A stretch of DNA of 64,000 bases from the NCBI GenBank assembly GCA_958295985.1, contig OY282432.1:186001-250000 (forward strand), read 5' to 3'. The notes beneath the pieces were generated by a model. It had not been told where the DNA came from, searched no databases, and worked only from the letters and a program-made list of their open reading frames with translations. Positions 1 through 8,159 of the stretch are shown piece after piece (the stretch's first letter is position 1; each line of letters begins with the position of its first letter). Origin of the DNA: an uncultured Candidatus Binatia bacterium (lineage in GTDB: Bacteria; Desulfobacterota; Binatia; UBA9968; JAJDTQ01). Both the position numbers and the translations under genes were made by a program.

Positions 1-3000
1 GCGGCGAAGCCCGACCTGCGGCTGCTCGGGTTGCCCGCGGTGGACACCCTGCGTCTCAGTCCGCTCGCCTTTCCCCGCAATCCCTATCACCATCTCGTGA
101 AGCACTACCAGGACGGCGGACTCCGGCGCCGGCAGTTGAACGATCCGGAGCTGGACGCGCGGCTGGCGCTGGAGCTCTTCGGGGACGAGCGCCGGGCCCT
201 GCGGGATGCCGAGCCCGGCCTGCTGACGGCCTGGCATTGGCTGGTCACGCCGAAGCCCGCGGGCGAGGACCGCGCCCTGGACGCTTTCTTTTCGGAGCTG
301 CGCCGCAGTCCCCGGCCTGCCGACGCCGAAGCGCGCGCGGCCGTCCACGCGCGGCTGGAACGGGCCGGTTGCGCCGTCCATGCGCAGGAGGTGGCCGCGG
401 GGGCCGGCTCGGGCTGGGCGCTGGCCTATGCGCTGGCGTGGCTGTCGGTGGCGGGGGGCAACTCGGTCATGCCGCCCTGGGTGCGCCACCAGTTCCCGGA
501 GGCGGGCCGGCTGGTGCGCCGGTTGCGGGACACGCCCTGCACCGACGGCGCCTGCGGCTGGTGCCGGGACCGCCACGACGCCCGCAAGGAGCTGACCCGC
601 TGGTTCGGCTTCAAGGACTTCCGCCCCGAGCCGGTGGACGCCGAAGGGCGTGCGATGCAGCAATCCATCGTCGAGGCGGCCATGGCCGGACGGCACGTGC
701 TCGGTATCCTGCCCACGGGTACGGGCAAGTCGCTCTGCTACCAGATACCGGCGCTGTCACGCTACCACAAGACCGGCGCTCTGACGGTGGTGATCTCGCC
801 CCTGGTAGCGTTGATGGCGGATCAGGTGGCGGGGCTGGAGGCGCACGGCATCGGCTGCGGCGTGACGGTCAACGGCCTGCTGTCCATGCCGGAGCGGGCC
901 AACGCGCTGGACCGGGTGCGGCTGGGGGACGCGGGGATTCTCATCATCTCGCCCGAGCAGCTCAGGGCGCCCGCGCTCCGCCGGGTGCTGGACCAGCGCG
1001 AGATCGGCGCCTGGGTGCTGGACGAGGCCCACTGCCTGTCGCGCTGGGGGCACGACTTCCGGCCGGACTACCTCTACGTGAGCCGCTTCATCCGGGAGAA
1101 GGCTGCGGCTGAAGGCCCGCCGCCCGTGCTCTGTCTCACCGCCACCGCCAGACCGGACGTGGTGGACGACGTCACCCGCCACTTCCGGGACCGGGTCGGC
1201 ATCGAGCTGACCGTCGTCAACGGCGGGGTGGAGAGGGCCAACCTCACCTTCGAGGTCATGCCGACGACGGGGGCTGAAAAGCTCGCCCACGTCCATCAGG
1301 TGCTGGAGTGGCGCCTGCCGCCGGAGGCGTCCGGCGGCGCCATCATCTATTGCGCCACGCGCCGGCGGAGCGAGGAGGTGGCGGAGTTCCTCCAGTTGAA
1401 AGGCATGGCCGCGGGCCATTTCCATGCCGGGCTCCGGCCGGAGACCAGGAAGGACGTGCAGCAGCGCTTCATCGACGGCAGGTTGCGCGCCATCGCCGCC
1501 ACCAACGCCTTCGGCATGGGCATCGACAAGCCGGACGTGCGGCTGGTGGTCCACGCGGACATCCCGGGCTCGCTGGAGAACTACCTCCAGGAGGCAGGCC
1601 GCGCCGGCCGCGACCGGGCCGCCGCACGCTGCGTGCTGCTGTACACGGCCGATGACGTGGAGCGGCAGTTCGGCATGTCGGCGCGCTCGCGCCTGACCCG
1701 GGCGGAGATCGGCGGCATCCTGAGAGCGCTGCGCAAACTGGACCGGAAGAAGCGTCTGGGCGGCGAGGTGTGGGCCACCGCGGGCGAGATCCTGGGGGAA
1801 GACGAGGAGCACGTGTTCGAGCGCGATTCCGCCACCGACGACACCCGCGTGCGCACCGCGGTGGCGTGGCTGGAGGAGGCGGCGTTGCTGACCCGGGAGG
1901 CCAACCGCGTGGAGGTGTTCCCGTCGTCGCTGCGGGTGCGGTCCGCGGAGGAAGTCCGCCGGCAGCTCCGGCCGGCGGCCATCACGGAGGCCTATCGCGA
2001 CAAGCTGGAGCGCGTGGCCGGGGCGTTGATCAACGCCAGGCCGGACGAAGGACTCACCACCGACGAACTGATGGGCGTGTCGGGCCTCAGCCCCGAGGGC
2101 GTGCGCCACGCGCTCTACGACCTGGAACGGCTGGGCATCGCCAGCAACGACACCGCGTTGACCGCGTTCGTCCACGCCGGCGTGGAGCGCTCTTCCCTCA
2201 AGCGCCTCGAAGCGGCCGCCCGACTGGAGACCGCGCTCATCCGGCACATGCGCGAGGCCGCGCCGGAGCTGGGCAAGGGCGACGCTTCGTCCCTGCACTT
2301 GCGCGTGGCCGCGCAGGTGTTGCGGGACGAGGGTCTGGCCGACCCCCTGCCGGAACGGCTGTGGCGCATCGTCCGCGGCATCGCCTACGACGGTCGGGGC
2401 GAGGACCGCGCCGGCGGCAGCCTGACGGCGCGCAAGCTCGACGCCGAGACCGCACGGGTGACGCTGCATCGCGAATGGGGGGCGCTGGAAGAGACGGCGC
2501 GGATCCGGCGCGAGGGAGCCAAACGGCTGCTGGAGCACCTCCTGGCCTGTCTGCCGTCCGGCGCTCGCGGCACGGATCTGCTGGTGGAAACCACCCTCGG
2601 CAAGCTCACCCATGCCATGGAATCCGACCTGGAGATCAAGAGCAAGGTCAGGAACCCCGCCAAGCTGCTGGACCGCGCGCTGCTGTGGCTGCACGAGTTG
2701 GAGGTCATCCAGCTCAACAAGGGGTTGGCGGTATTCCGTCCGGCCATGACCATCCGGCTGCGACGGGACCGGCGAGGCTTCACCAGCACCGACTTCAAGC
2801 CCCTTGAACTTCACTACAAGGGGCAGGTCCGGCAGGTCCACGTGATGGTGGAGTTCGCGGAACGCGGCCTGGGATCCGTCGCCGAGGCGACCCGGCTGGC
2901 CATGGACTACTTCACGCTCAAGGGAGAAGACTTTCTGCGCCGCTGGCTGCCCGGACGGACCCGGGAGATCGGCCGTGAGACCACGCCCGAATCCTGGCGA

Positions 3001-4914
3001 GCCATCGTCGAAGACCTCGAGAACCCCGTACAGCAGGGCATCGTCGCGGATGACCGGGAGCGGACCAACGTGCTGGTGCTGGCGGGGCCCGGCTCCGGCA
3101 AGACCCGTGTGCTGGTCCACCGCATTGCCTACCTCATACGGGCGCGGCGCGAGAATGCCCGCGGCATCCTGGCCCTGGCTTACAACCGGCACGCGGCCGT
3201 GGATATCCGCCGCCGCCTCGGGGAGCTGATCGGCGAGGACGCGAGGGGCGTGATCGTGCTGACCTGCCACGCCCTGGCCATGCGGCTGGCGGGCGCCAGT
3301 TTCATGGCGGGAGCGGAGCGGCCGGACGACGAGGTGTTCCGGGAGGTGTTGCGGCGGGCGGTTGAGCTGCTGCGCGGCCAGGGGTTGCCGCCGGAAGACG
3401 CGGACGAGCAACGCGCGCGGCTGCTGGCGGGCTTCCGCTGGATCCTGGTGGACGAGTACCAGGACGTCGGCGCGGACCAGTACGAGCTGATCTCCGCGCT
3501 GGCCGGCCGCACCCTCGACGATGAGGCCGGCAAGCTCACCGTGTTCGCGGTGGGAGACGACGACCAGAACATCTACGCCTTCAACGGCGCCTCGGTGGAG
3601 TTCATCCGCCGCTTCGAGGAGGACTACGGGCCGCGGCCCGTGCACCTCGTTGAGAACTACCGCTCCACCGCCCATATCATCGACGCGGCCAACGCCGTCA
3701 TCGAGCCGGCGCGGCAACGGATGAAGGTCCGGCAGCCCATCCGCATCGATGAGGCGCGCGCGAAGGATCCGCCCGGCGGTGCGTGGCAGGAGCGGGACCC
3801 GGTGGCGCGGGGACGGGTGCAGGTCCTGCCCGCGCCACGGGATCCGGTAGCGCAGGCGCGGACCGTCATGGCGGAGTTGCAGCGCCTCTCGGCCCTTTCA
3901 CCGAATTGGGACTGGGCGCGGTGCGCCGTTATCGCACGCGAGTGGAAGTATCTGGTTCCCGTGCGCGCCTTTTGCGAGACCCATGGGGTTCCGGCCCAGA
4001 TGGGCGACGAGGAGATCCCGAGCTTCCGGCGGCTACGGGAGACGCGGAACTTCGTCGAATGGCTGCGAGGACGGGACGCGGGGCTCGTGGACGGCGCGGC
4101 TCTGCGCGGTTGGGCGGAAGCGCATCCGTCCGGTCCCTGGCACGAGCTTTTGCGGCAGGCCATCGACGAACACATGCTGGAAACCGGCGCCGGTGAAACG
4201 CCGGCGGACCACTTCATCGAGTGGCTGGCCGAATGGGGACGCGAGATACGCCGGCGCCAGCGCGGGCTCCTGCTGCTGACCGCCCACCGCGCCAAGGGAC
4301 TGGAGTTCGATCATGTAGCCGTGCTGGACGGCGGCTGGGAGCGGATCGGACGCGACGAGGACCCGGACGCGCCGCGCCGGCTGTACTACGTGGCCATGAC
4401 CCGGGCTCGGGAGACCCTCGCGCTGGCGCGTTTCGAGGGCGGACACCCGCTCCAGGACGCGTTGACGGCCCATCCCTCGACGCTGCGCCGGGAACCGGCC
4501 GGGCTGACGCCCTGCCCTCCGGCGCTTCAGTACCACTACGTCCAGCCCGGCGTCCGGGATGTGGACCTGGGCTTTGCCGGACGCCACGACACCCGCCATC
4601 CGGCGCACCGCGCCATCGCCTCGCTGTCGCCCGGCGACGCGCTGGAAACGCGGGTGGTGGACGGAGGGCGCTGGGAACTGCTGGACCCGACGGGCACAGT
4701 GGTGGGACGCCTTGCCGCGAGCTTCAAGCCGCCGCCCGGGATGCACTGCCGGTCCGCCCAAGTGCTGGCCGTCGTCAGGTGGACCCGCGAGGCGTCGCAG
4801 CCCAAGTACCGCGATACCATGAAATGTGATTCCTGGGAGGTAATCGTGCCGGAGCTCACGTTCGAGCCGGATGTCTCCGCATCACATGACGTATCTCAAT
4901 TGAGATCCATCTAG
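1..4914 (+). CDS. DEDDh exonuclease-like / RecQ helicase / UvrD helicase fusion (5' end outside window)
   Basis: One reading frame stays open from base 1 to the TAG at 4912-4914, so the gene begins upstream; the TTG at 31 is only the first possible start inside the window. The first ~45 residues (LSPLAFPRNPYHHLVKHY) look like the end of a DEDDh 3'-5' exonuclease domain. Numbering from base 31, a RecQ-type SF2 motor follows: Walker A LPTGTGKSLCYQIP near residue 227, DEAHCLSRWGHDF near 332, and motif VI QEAGRAGRDRA near 520. A complete UvrD/Rep SF1 motor lies in the C-terminal third: GPGSGKT near 1021, VDEYQD near 1138, GDDDQNIYAFNG near 1177, TAHRAKGLEFD near 1416, YYVAMTRARE near 1453. Having SF2 and SF1 motors in one chain suggests a DNA repair or recombination machine. 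The domain calls are strong; the exonuclease part is inferred from a short remnant. Confidence 0.93.
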   Translation, partial: AAKPDLRLLGLPAVDTLRLSPLAFPRNPYHHLVKHYQDGGLRRRQLNDPELDARLALELFGDERRALRDAEPGLLTAWHWLVTPKPAGEDRALDAFFSELRRSPRPADAEARAAVHARLERAGCAVHAQEVAAGAGSGWALAYALAWLSVAGGNSVMPPWVRHQFPEAGRLVRRLRDTPCTDGACGWCRDRHDARKELTRWFGFKDFRPEPVDAEGRAMQQSIVEAAMAGRHVLGILPTGTGKSLCYQIPALSRYHKTGALTVVISPLVALMADQVAGLEAHGIGCGVTVNGLLSMPERANALDRVRLGDAGILIISPEQLRAPALRRVLDQREIGAWVLDEAHCLSRWGHDFRPDYLYVSRFIREKAAAEGPPPVLCLTATARPDVVDDVTRHFRDRVGIELTVVNGGVERANLTFEVMPTTGAEKLAHVHQVLEWRLPPEASGGAIIYCATRRRSEEVAEFLQLKGMAAGHFHAGLRPETRKDVQQRFIDGRLRAIAATNAFGMGIDKPDVRLVVHADIPGSLENYLQEAGRAGRDRAAARCVLLYTADDVERQFGMSARSRLTRAEIGGILRALRKLDRKKRLGGEVWATAGEILGEDEEHVFERDSATDDTRVRTAVAWLEEAALLTREANRVEVFPSSLRVRSAEEVRRQLRPAAITEAYRDKLERVAGALINARPDEGLTTDELMGVSGLSPEGVRHALYDLERLGIASNDTALTAFVHAGVERSSLKRLEAAARLETALIRHMREAAPELGKGDASSLHLRVAAQVLRDEGLADPLPERLWRIVRGIAYDGRGEDRAGGSLTARKLDAETARVTLHREWGALEETARIRREGAKRLLEHLLACLPSGARGTDLLVETTLGKLTHAMESDLEIKSKVRNPAKLLDRALLWLHELEVIQLNKGLAVFRPAMTIRLRRDRRGFTSTDFKPLELHYKGQVRQVHVMVEFAERGLGSVAEATRLAMDYFTLKGEDFLRRWLPGRTREIGRETTPESWRAIVEDLENPVQQGIVADDRERTNVLVLAGPGSGKTRVLVHRIAYLIRARRENARGILALAYNRHAAVDIRRRLGELIGEDARGVIVLTCHALAMRLAGASFMAGAERPDDEVFREVLRRAVELLRGQGLPPEDADEQRARLLAGFRWILVDEYQDVGADQYELISALAGRTLDDEAGKLTVFAVGDDDQNIYAFNGASVEFIRRFEEDYGPRPVHLVENYRSTAHIIDAANAVIEPARQRMKVRQPIRIDEARAKDPPGGAWQERDPVARGRVQVLPAPRDPVAQARTVMAELQRLSALSPNWDWARCAVIAREWKYLVPVRAFCETHGVPAQMGDEEIPSFRRLRETRNFVEWLRGRDAGLVDGAALRGWAEAHPSGPWHELLRQAIDEHMLETGAGETPADHFIEWLAEWGREIRRRQRGLLLLTAHRAKGLEFDHVAVLDGGWERIGRDEDPDAPRRLYYVAMTRARETLALARFEGGHPLQDALTAHPSTLRREPAGLTPCPPALQYHYVQPGVRDVDLGFAGRHDTRHPAHRAIASLSPGDALETRVVDGGRWELLDPTGTVVGRLAASFKPPPGMHCRSAQVLAVVRWTREASQPKYRDTMKCDSWEVIVPELTFEPDVSASHDVSQLRSI
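4893..4906. promoter_or_regulatory. 14-bp perfect palindrome, candidate RelB operator
   Basis: ATCTCAATTGAGAT is a perfect 14-bp palindrome 30 bp upstream of the relB-like start codon, inside the last codons of the helicase fusion. Antitoxins of the RelB/DinJ type bind palindromes upstream of their own gene, so an autoregulatory operator is the natural reading. No clear -10/-35 pair was found around it, which lowers the confidence. Confidence 0.45.
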
Positions 4915-4936
4915 TTGGCAAATGGAGGAATGCCCA

Positions 4937-5194
4937 ATGCCCGCTCAGACGTCGATGCTTCATGTCCGCGTGGACGATCAACTCAAGACCAAAGCGGCCG
5001 ACACGCTGGCTGGCGTCGGCCTGACGCTCTCGGATGCCGTGCGCATCCTCCTGACCCGTGTTGCTGCGAAGGGCGGGTTGCCGACGGGCCTGACCACCGA
5101 CCCCGAATCCCATGACGCGTGGTTCCGTGCCAAGGTACGGGAAGCCCTGGACGACCCGCGTCCCACTGTTCCACACGAACGGAAGCTGAAGTGA
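4937..5194 (+). CDS. RelB/DinJ-family antitoxin without a visible toxin
   Basis: The 85-residue product has the RelB/DinJ layout: an N-terminal ribbon-helix-helix (MLHVRVDDQLKTKAADTLAG), then LSDAVRILLTRVAAKGGLP, then a polar tail. The ATG at 4937 is chosen because GGAGGAA at 4924-4930 lies 6 bases before it; the in-frame ATG at 4922 overlaps that site. In known loci this antitoxin is followed within a few bases by a RelE or YafQ toxin. Here the downstream 100 bp hold no toxin frame and the next gene is on the other strand. It is either a solitary antitoxin or regulator, or what remains after the toxin was lost. The family call is firm; the orphan state is what the sequence shows. Confidence 0.8.
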   Translation: MPAQTSMLHVRVDDQLKTKAADTLAGVGLTLSDAVRILLTRVAAKGGLPTGLTTDPESHDAWFRAKVREALDDPRPTVPHERKLK

Positions 5195-5294
5195 ACGCGG
5201 GGGGCGGTTCGAGCCCGAACCCCGTGCCCGGACCGCCGTTTCGCTCGGAGCCGGCCCCCGGGGCGCTTACCGAGACGCCTGCCAACATCGTCGT

Positions 5295-6416
5295 TCAGTG
5301 TTCCAGCCTCTGGCCGATCTTTGCCTCGTCGTCGTGTTGCTTTGCCTCCCGGTCATAGCTGGTCGCGATGCTTTCGAGAACGCTTCCCACGTAGGGATAG
5401 TCGATGGCGTGCCGCTTCGCCCAGCTTCGATATTTCGTGGCAAGCTGGCGTTCCTGCGCGCCGCCTTCTCCAAATGCTCGTGAGGTTACGCCGCGTGCAT
5501 TGTAGACACCAATGCTGAAGCCCTGACCGATTTCCGGGGAAGCGATCCTTTCCATCGCTTCGCACACCGGAAGGCATGGCCATAATCCGTCCTTCCCGAC
5601 CGGGGCTCTGGAAAGAAGCTCGCCGATCATCTCGTCGCCCACCTCGGCCCGGCCATATTCGGCGCAAAGGCGCCGCGTCTCGGCTATCCAGGCGGACAGC
5701 GCTTCGGTATCGATCCTGCCGTTTTCTTCGGTGCCGGGAATGCGACTGATTTTTCGAAGAAGGCGGTAGGCGACGGCGGCCATCCCGGCCCGTTGTTCCG
5801 GGTCTTCGATCCGCCATTCGGGAGGATCCTGTCCATTATCTCGGCGCTTGAACATCAGAGCCAGCACCTGAACGAAGGCGTCTGGAGACTCCACGATCCG
5901 CCGTTCCAGATTGGGAATACCGTGCTTGCTGTGATCGAGTGCTTTTATGTACATGAATTCGAGCCGCGCCATCTCGTCGGGCGTGACGCCAGTGCGACCG
6001 TCGAGCGAATCGAGCGCCTCCGAAACCTCATAAGCATCAAGCCTGTAAAGATCGGCAGACTCGGCATCCACGGTCGCGGCATCGACGAGAAGACGTTTCA
6101 GCCGAGACGTTTCGATCCGAGGCCAATCCAGCCTGAGGGGCTCGAAAGCAGCGCGGGGACGCTTCGCTTCGAGCAGGCGGTCGACGATCTCGTTCAGCTC
6201 CGCGTCGCCGTAGCCGCGGTGCAAGGACGGTAAAACCGTCCGCCAATATCGGGCTCGGATCGCGTCGTCGTATCGGTCGAGCAGCCGCCACGTGTCCTGC
6301 CCGAACGCGGCGCACCGGAACAATCGGACGATCCGGTCGGCGTCTGCGCCCTCGGCGGCGCTCGACAGGGCCGCGTCACGCGCCAGGGTCTGTGGGCTCT
6401 CTGTCGGGGCGGGCAT
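5295..6416 (-). pseudogene. C-terminal piece of a large uncharacterised protein
   Basis: About 370 residues, rich in charged helices, ending KYRSWAKRHAIDYPYVGSVL and then IATSYDREAKQHDDEAKI. There is no signal peptide, membrane segment or nucleotide-binding motif. I recall this ending from very large bacterial proteins whose N-terminus looks like the neighbouring piece at 6376-6810, with a helicase-type centre; that recollection could not be checked. Codon use is coding-like throughout, so this was part of a real gene. No ribosome binding site is apparent at its first ATG, and its start overlaps the upstream piece by 41 bp in a different frame. The simplest reading is a gene that lost its centre by deletion, leaving the two ends joined out of frame. 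Confidence 0.5.
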
Positions 6417-6810
6417 CGAGCTCCAGACCCTCGGCTATCTTGAAACCGCTTTCCTTCAGCATCCAGCGGTAGGGGATAACCAGGGCACCCCAGGCCGGCA
6501 CACGCATAGATCGGGGCAGGATGTGCGTGTGATCCTTGCTCCGTGTGGAATAGGCCATCACGCTCTCGAATGCGTGTTCGTGAGGACTTAGAAAGCTAGC
6601 GCTGGCCCGGAGACAGGGCGGGAGTTGCTCCCGCTGCAATTTGTCGAACGCCTCGGCCGCAATACCTTCCTCAAGAATGTCCTTGCGGTTCTCAGCAATG
6701 AGCTTCAGGGCCAGGCAGGAGCTGTTCTCCAGCGGTGCATTGCAGATGTGCCCGTCCCATGCGCGGTCATGCCAGGGCACACGTATAGACAAGTGACGCA
6801 CCAGCCCCAT
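6376..6810 (-). pseudogene. N-terminal piece of the same large protein
   Basis: 144 residues starting MGLVRHLSIRVPWHDRAWDG and continuing NAPLENSSCLALKLIAENRKD. The start is supported by GGAGGAGG at about 6815-6822 on the coding strand, 4-5 bases upstream of the ATG at 6810. The frame stops shortly after WMLKESGFKIAEGLELD, where family members that I remember continue for many hundreds of residues. The C-terminal piece begins in another frame over the same bases. Taken together, 5295-6810 would be a single gene reduced by an internal deletion of perhaps a thousand codons. The alternative, an independent small protein, is less likely because the fragment ends abruptly with no C-terminal domain. 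Confidence 0.5.
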
Positions 6811-7106
6811 AAGCTCCTCCTCCTATTTTGATCCCATTGCCTCAAACAATTGACATGTACCGATATTCTGATTCCGTGTCAGCCTGGAAGGCCGGAGGCA
6901 TCTTCGCCATCGATCGTGGCGGCGACTGTGCAGGCGTCATCGAACATTACCGCTCCCCTTTCCGCCTTGCCCACGGCGGAGATCGGAGTACAACCTGCTC
7001 GCCCCGACTCGGATTCCGATTCAGTACGACGCTGCCCGTTCCGGTCGATGGGGGAGTGGGAGCCGCATCCGCGGTGACTCAAGTCAGCATCCGCGCGCCT
7101 TCCGGT
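6811..7106. other. Intergenic stretch without a supported gene
   Basis: Nearly 300 bases between the decayed large gene and the parE stop. Only short frames of under 80 codons occur, with no family resemblance and no good ribosome binding site. The sequence is somewhat AT-richer at its left end. It contains the upstream region of the N-terminal fragment on the minus strand. Nothing else was recognised. Confidence 0.5.
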
Positions 7107-7436
7107 TCAACCCTCGCGCGGCTCTCGCATCCAGGCCGGAATGTCCCGCGCCCCATGCAACACACGCCAGACATCGATTTCCGCTTCCCTCTCAACATAG
7201 AAGACCAGATACGGAAATCTCCCTGCCGACCGGAGGCGCAGGCCGGGAATGTCCAGCTCGTGCGCATAGCGCGGCGAGCCGCTCCCCGGCTGTTCGCCGA
7301 TTTGACGGCGGGCATCTTCCAGCGCGTCGATGAAGGCCAGCGCAACGGCCTCTCCCGCCTCGGCCAGATAGTGCTCGACCGCCTCATCGATATCGCGCAG
7401 CGCCGTCTCGCGCAGGACAACTGGTTTTCCGCTCAC
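7107..7436 (-). CDS. parE: ParE-family toxin (RelE/ParE superfamily)
   Basis: 109 residues with the ParE fold pattern: VVLRETALRDIDEAVEHYLA at the start, FIDALEDARRQIGEQPGSGS in the middle and a closing GRFPYLVFYVEREAEIDVWR strand pair followed by VLHGARDIP. ParE toxins act on DNA gyrase. The GTG start at 7436 overlaps the antitoxin stop (GTGA, 4 bases), the usual translational coupling for this operon. A longer open frame runs upstream, but the coupled GTG gives the normal family length. Together with the adjacent ParD it forms an apparently complete, intact type II toxin-antitoxin module inside an otherwise eroded region. Confidence 0.88.
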   Translation of the reverse strand: MSGKPVVLRETALRDIDEAVEHYLAEAGEAVALAFIDALEDARRQIGEQPGSGSPRYAHELDIPGLRLRSAGRFPYLVFYVEREAEIDVWRVLHGARDIPAWMREPREG

Positions 7437-7672
7437 CGCCCGCCGGCTTCGCGGACCCGACCGCGGAGCCGGTCGAAGTAGTCTGCATCGGCCGTGGCCG
7501 CCTGCGGCGACGCGGCGCCTTCGAGAAGCAGGCCGCGCAAGCGCTGACGGTCCTGGTCCTTGCGAATCAATTCGCGGATATACTCGCTTGAAGTGCTGTA
7601 GCCGCGTGCGCTGACCTGATCGTCCACGAAGGACTTGAGGGCCTCGGGAAGCAATATGTTCATCGTACTCAT
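7433..7672 (-). CDS. parD: ParD-family antitoxin
   Basis: 79 residues beginning MSTMNILLPEALKSFVDDQV and SARGYSTSSEYIRELIRKDQ, the ribbon-helix-helix of ParD/CC2985-type antitoxins; the acidic tail would neutralise ParE. It is the first gene of the parDE operon and its stop overlaps the parE start. No Shine-Dalgarno precedes the ATG at 7672, and the promoter proposed at 7679-7707 would start transcription at or next to that ATG, so the mRNA may be leaderless. An internal ATG at 7663 (MNILLPEA) is the alternative start. Confidence 0.88.
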   Translation of the reverse strand: MSTMNILLPEALKSFVDDQVSARGYSTSSEYIRELIRKDQDRQRLRGLLLEGAASPQAATADADYFDRLRGRVREAGGR

Positions 7673-7678
7673 GGGCCG

Positions 7679-7707
7679 AAGGTAGCGGCATTGACAAAGT
7701 TTGGCAA
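7679..7707 (-). promoter_or_regulatory. Candidate parDE promoter with overlapping operator
   Basis: On the minus strand TTGCCA (7707-7702) and TACCTT (7684-7679) are separated by 17 bases. Bases 7691-7707 form an imperfect palindrome, TTGnCAAA-n-TTTGnCAA, overlapping the -35 box and spacer, where a ParD dimer could repress. The -10 match is only partial, so this is a proposal based on spacing and on the palindrome. Confidence 0.38.
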
Positions 7708-7877
7708 GAAGCTGTCCGTCGGTCCGCAGTCCTTGAGACAACGACAATCGCCGCCGTTCGCCGACAGGTGCGCGAACCAGGATGTTCGTATCTTGTTCCC
7801 TGTCTGGAAAGCGCGTATTTCGGCGGGATGGACACCCATGAAGCACCGATACGCACACCCGGCGGGGGACGATGGCG

Positions 7878-8156
7878 ATGGTGGCGTCGATTGGCAAGAT
7901 CGCGTCTCCGGCGCAGGGTGCGAGCTATTGCGAACACGACGGGTACTACGCCAGGGACGATCCGGCGCACAGGGAGGCGAGCGCCTGGGCTGGCAGGGGC
8001 GCGGTGGTGCTCGGGCTCTCGGGTCCGGTCGATCCCGACACCTTCACCGCGATCCTCCAAGGCAGGGTGCCGGGCGGTCCGCGCCTGGGCAAACGGGATC
8101 GGGACGGCAACGTCTACCACCGGCCTGACCGCGACGTCACGCTGTCCGCCCCGAAG
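7878..8156 (+). pseudogene. N-terminal remnant of a MobF/TrwC-type relaxase
   Basis: About 93 codons match the start of TrwC/MobF conjugative relaxases: MVASIGKIASPAQGASY, then YYARDDPAHREASAWAGRGA, LGLSGPVDPDTF, and finally HRPDRDVTLSAPK. In full-length relaxases that last motif continues with the serine of APKS and then the HUH histidine region. Here the family match stops at 8156, where the sequence becomes the antisense of a glycosyltransferase gene ending at 8160. The ATG at 7878 has GGGGGA at 7864-7869 at good spacing; the ATG at 7872 is too close to it. Relaxases are 900 or more residues, so this is a broken leftover of an integrative or conjugative element or plasmid. Confidence 0.75.
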
Positions 8157-8159
8157 GGG

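Noticed and set aside
757..3717. Very long open frame (986 codons) on the minus strand opposite the helicase fusion
   Set aside because: Its product is Gly/Arg/His-rich with no family resemblance and the plus strand carries unmistakable helicase motifs. Long antisense frames are expected at this GC content.
7107..8120. 337-codon frame containing ParE as one larger protein
   Set aside because: The N-terminal two thirds show no family and overlap parD and the relaxase remnant; the GTG at 7436 gives a normal ParE.
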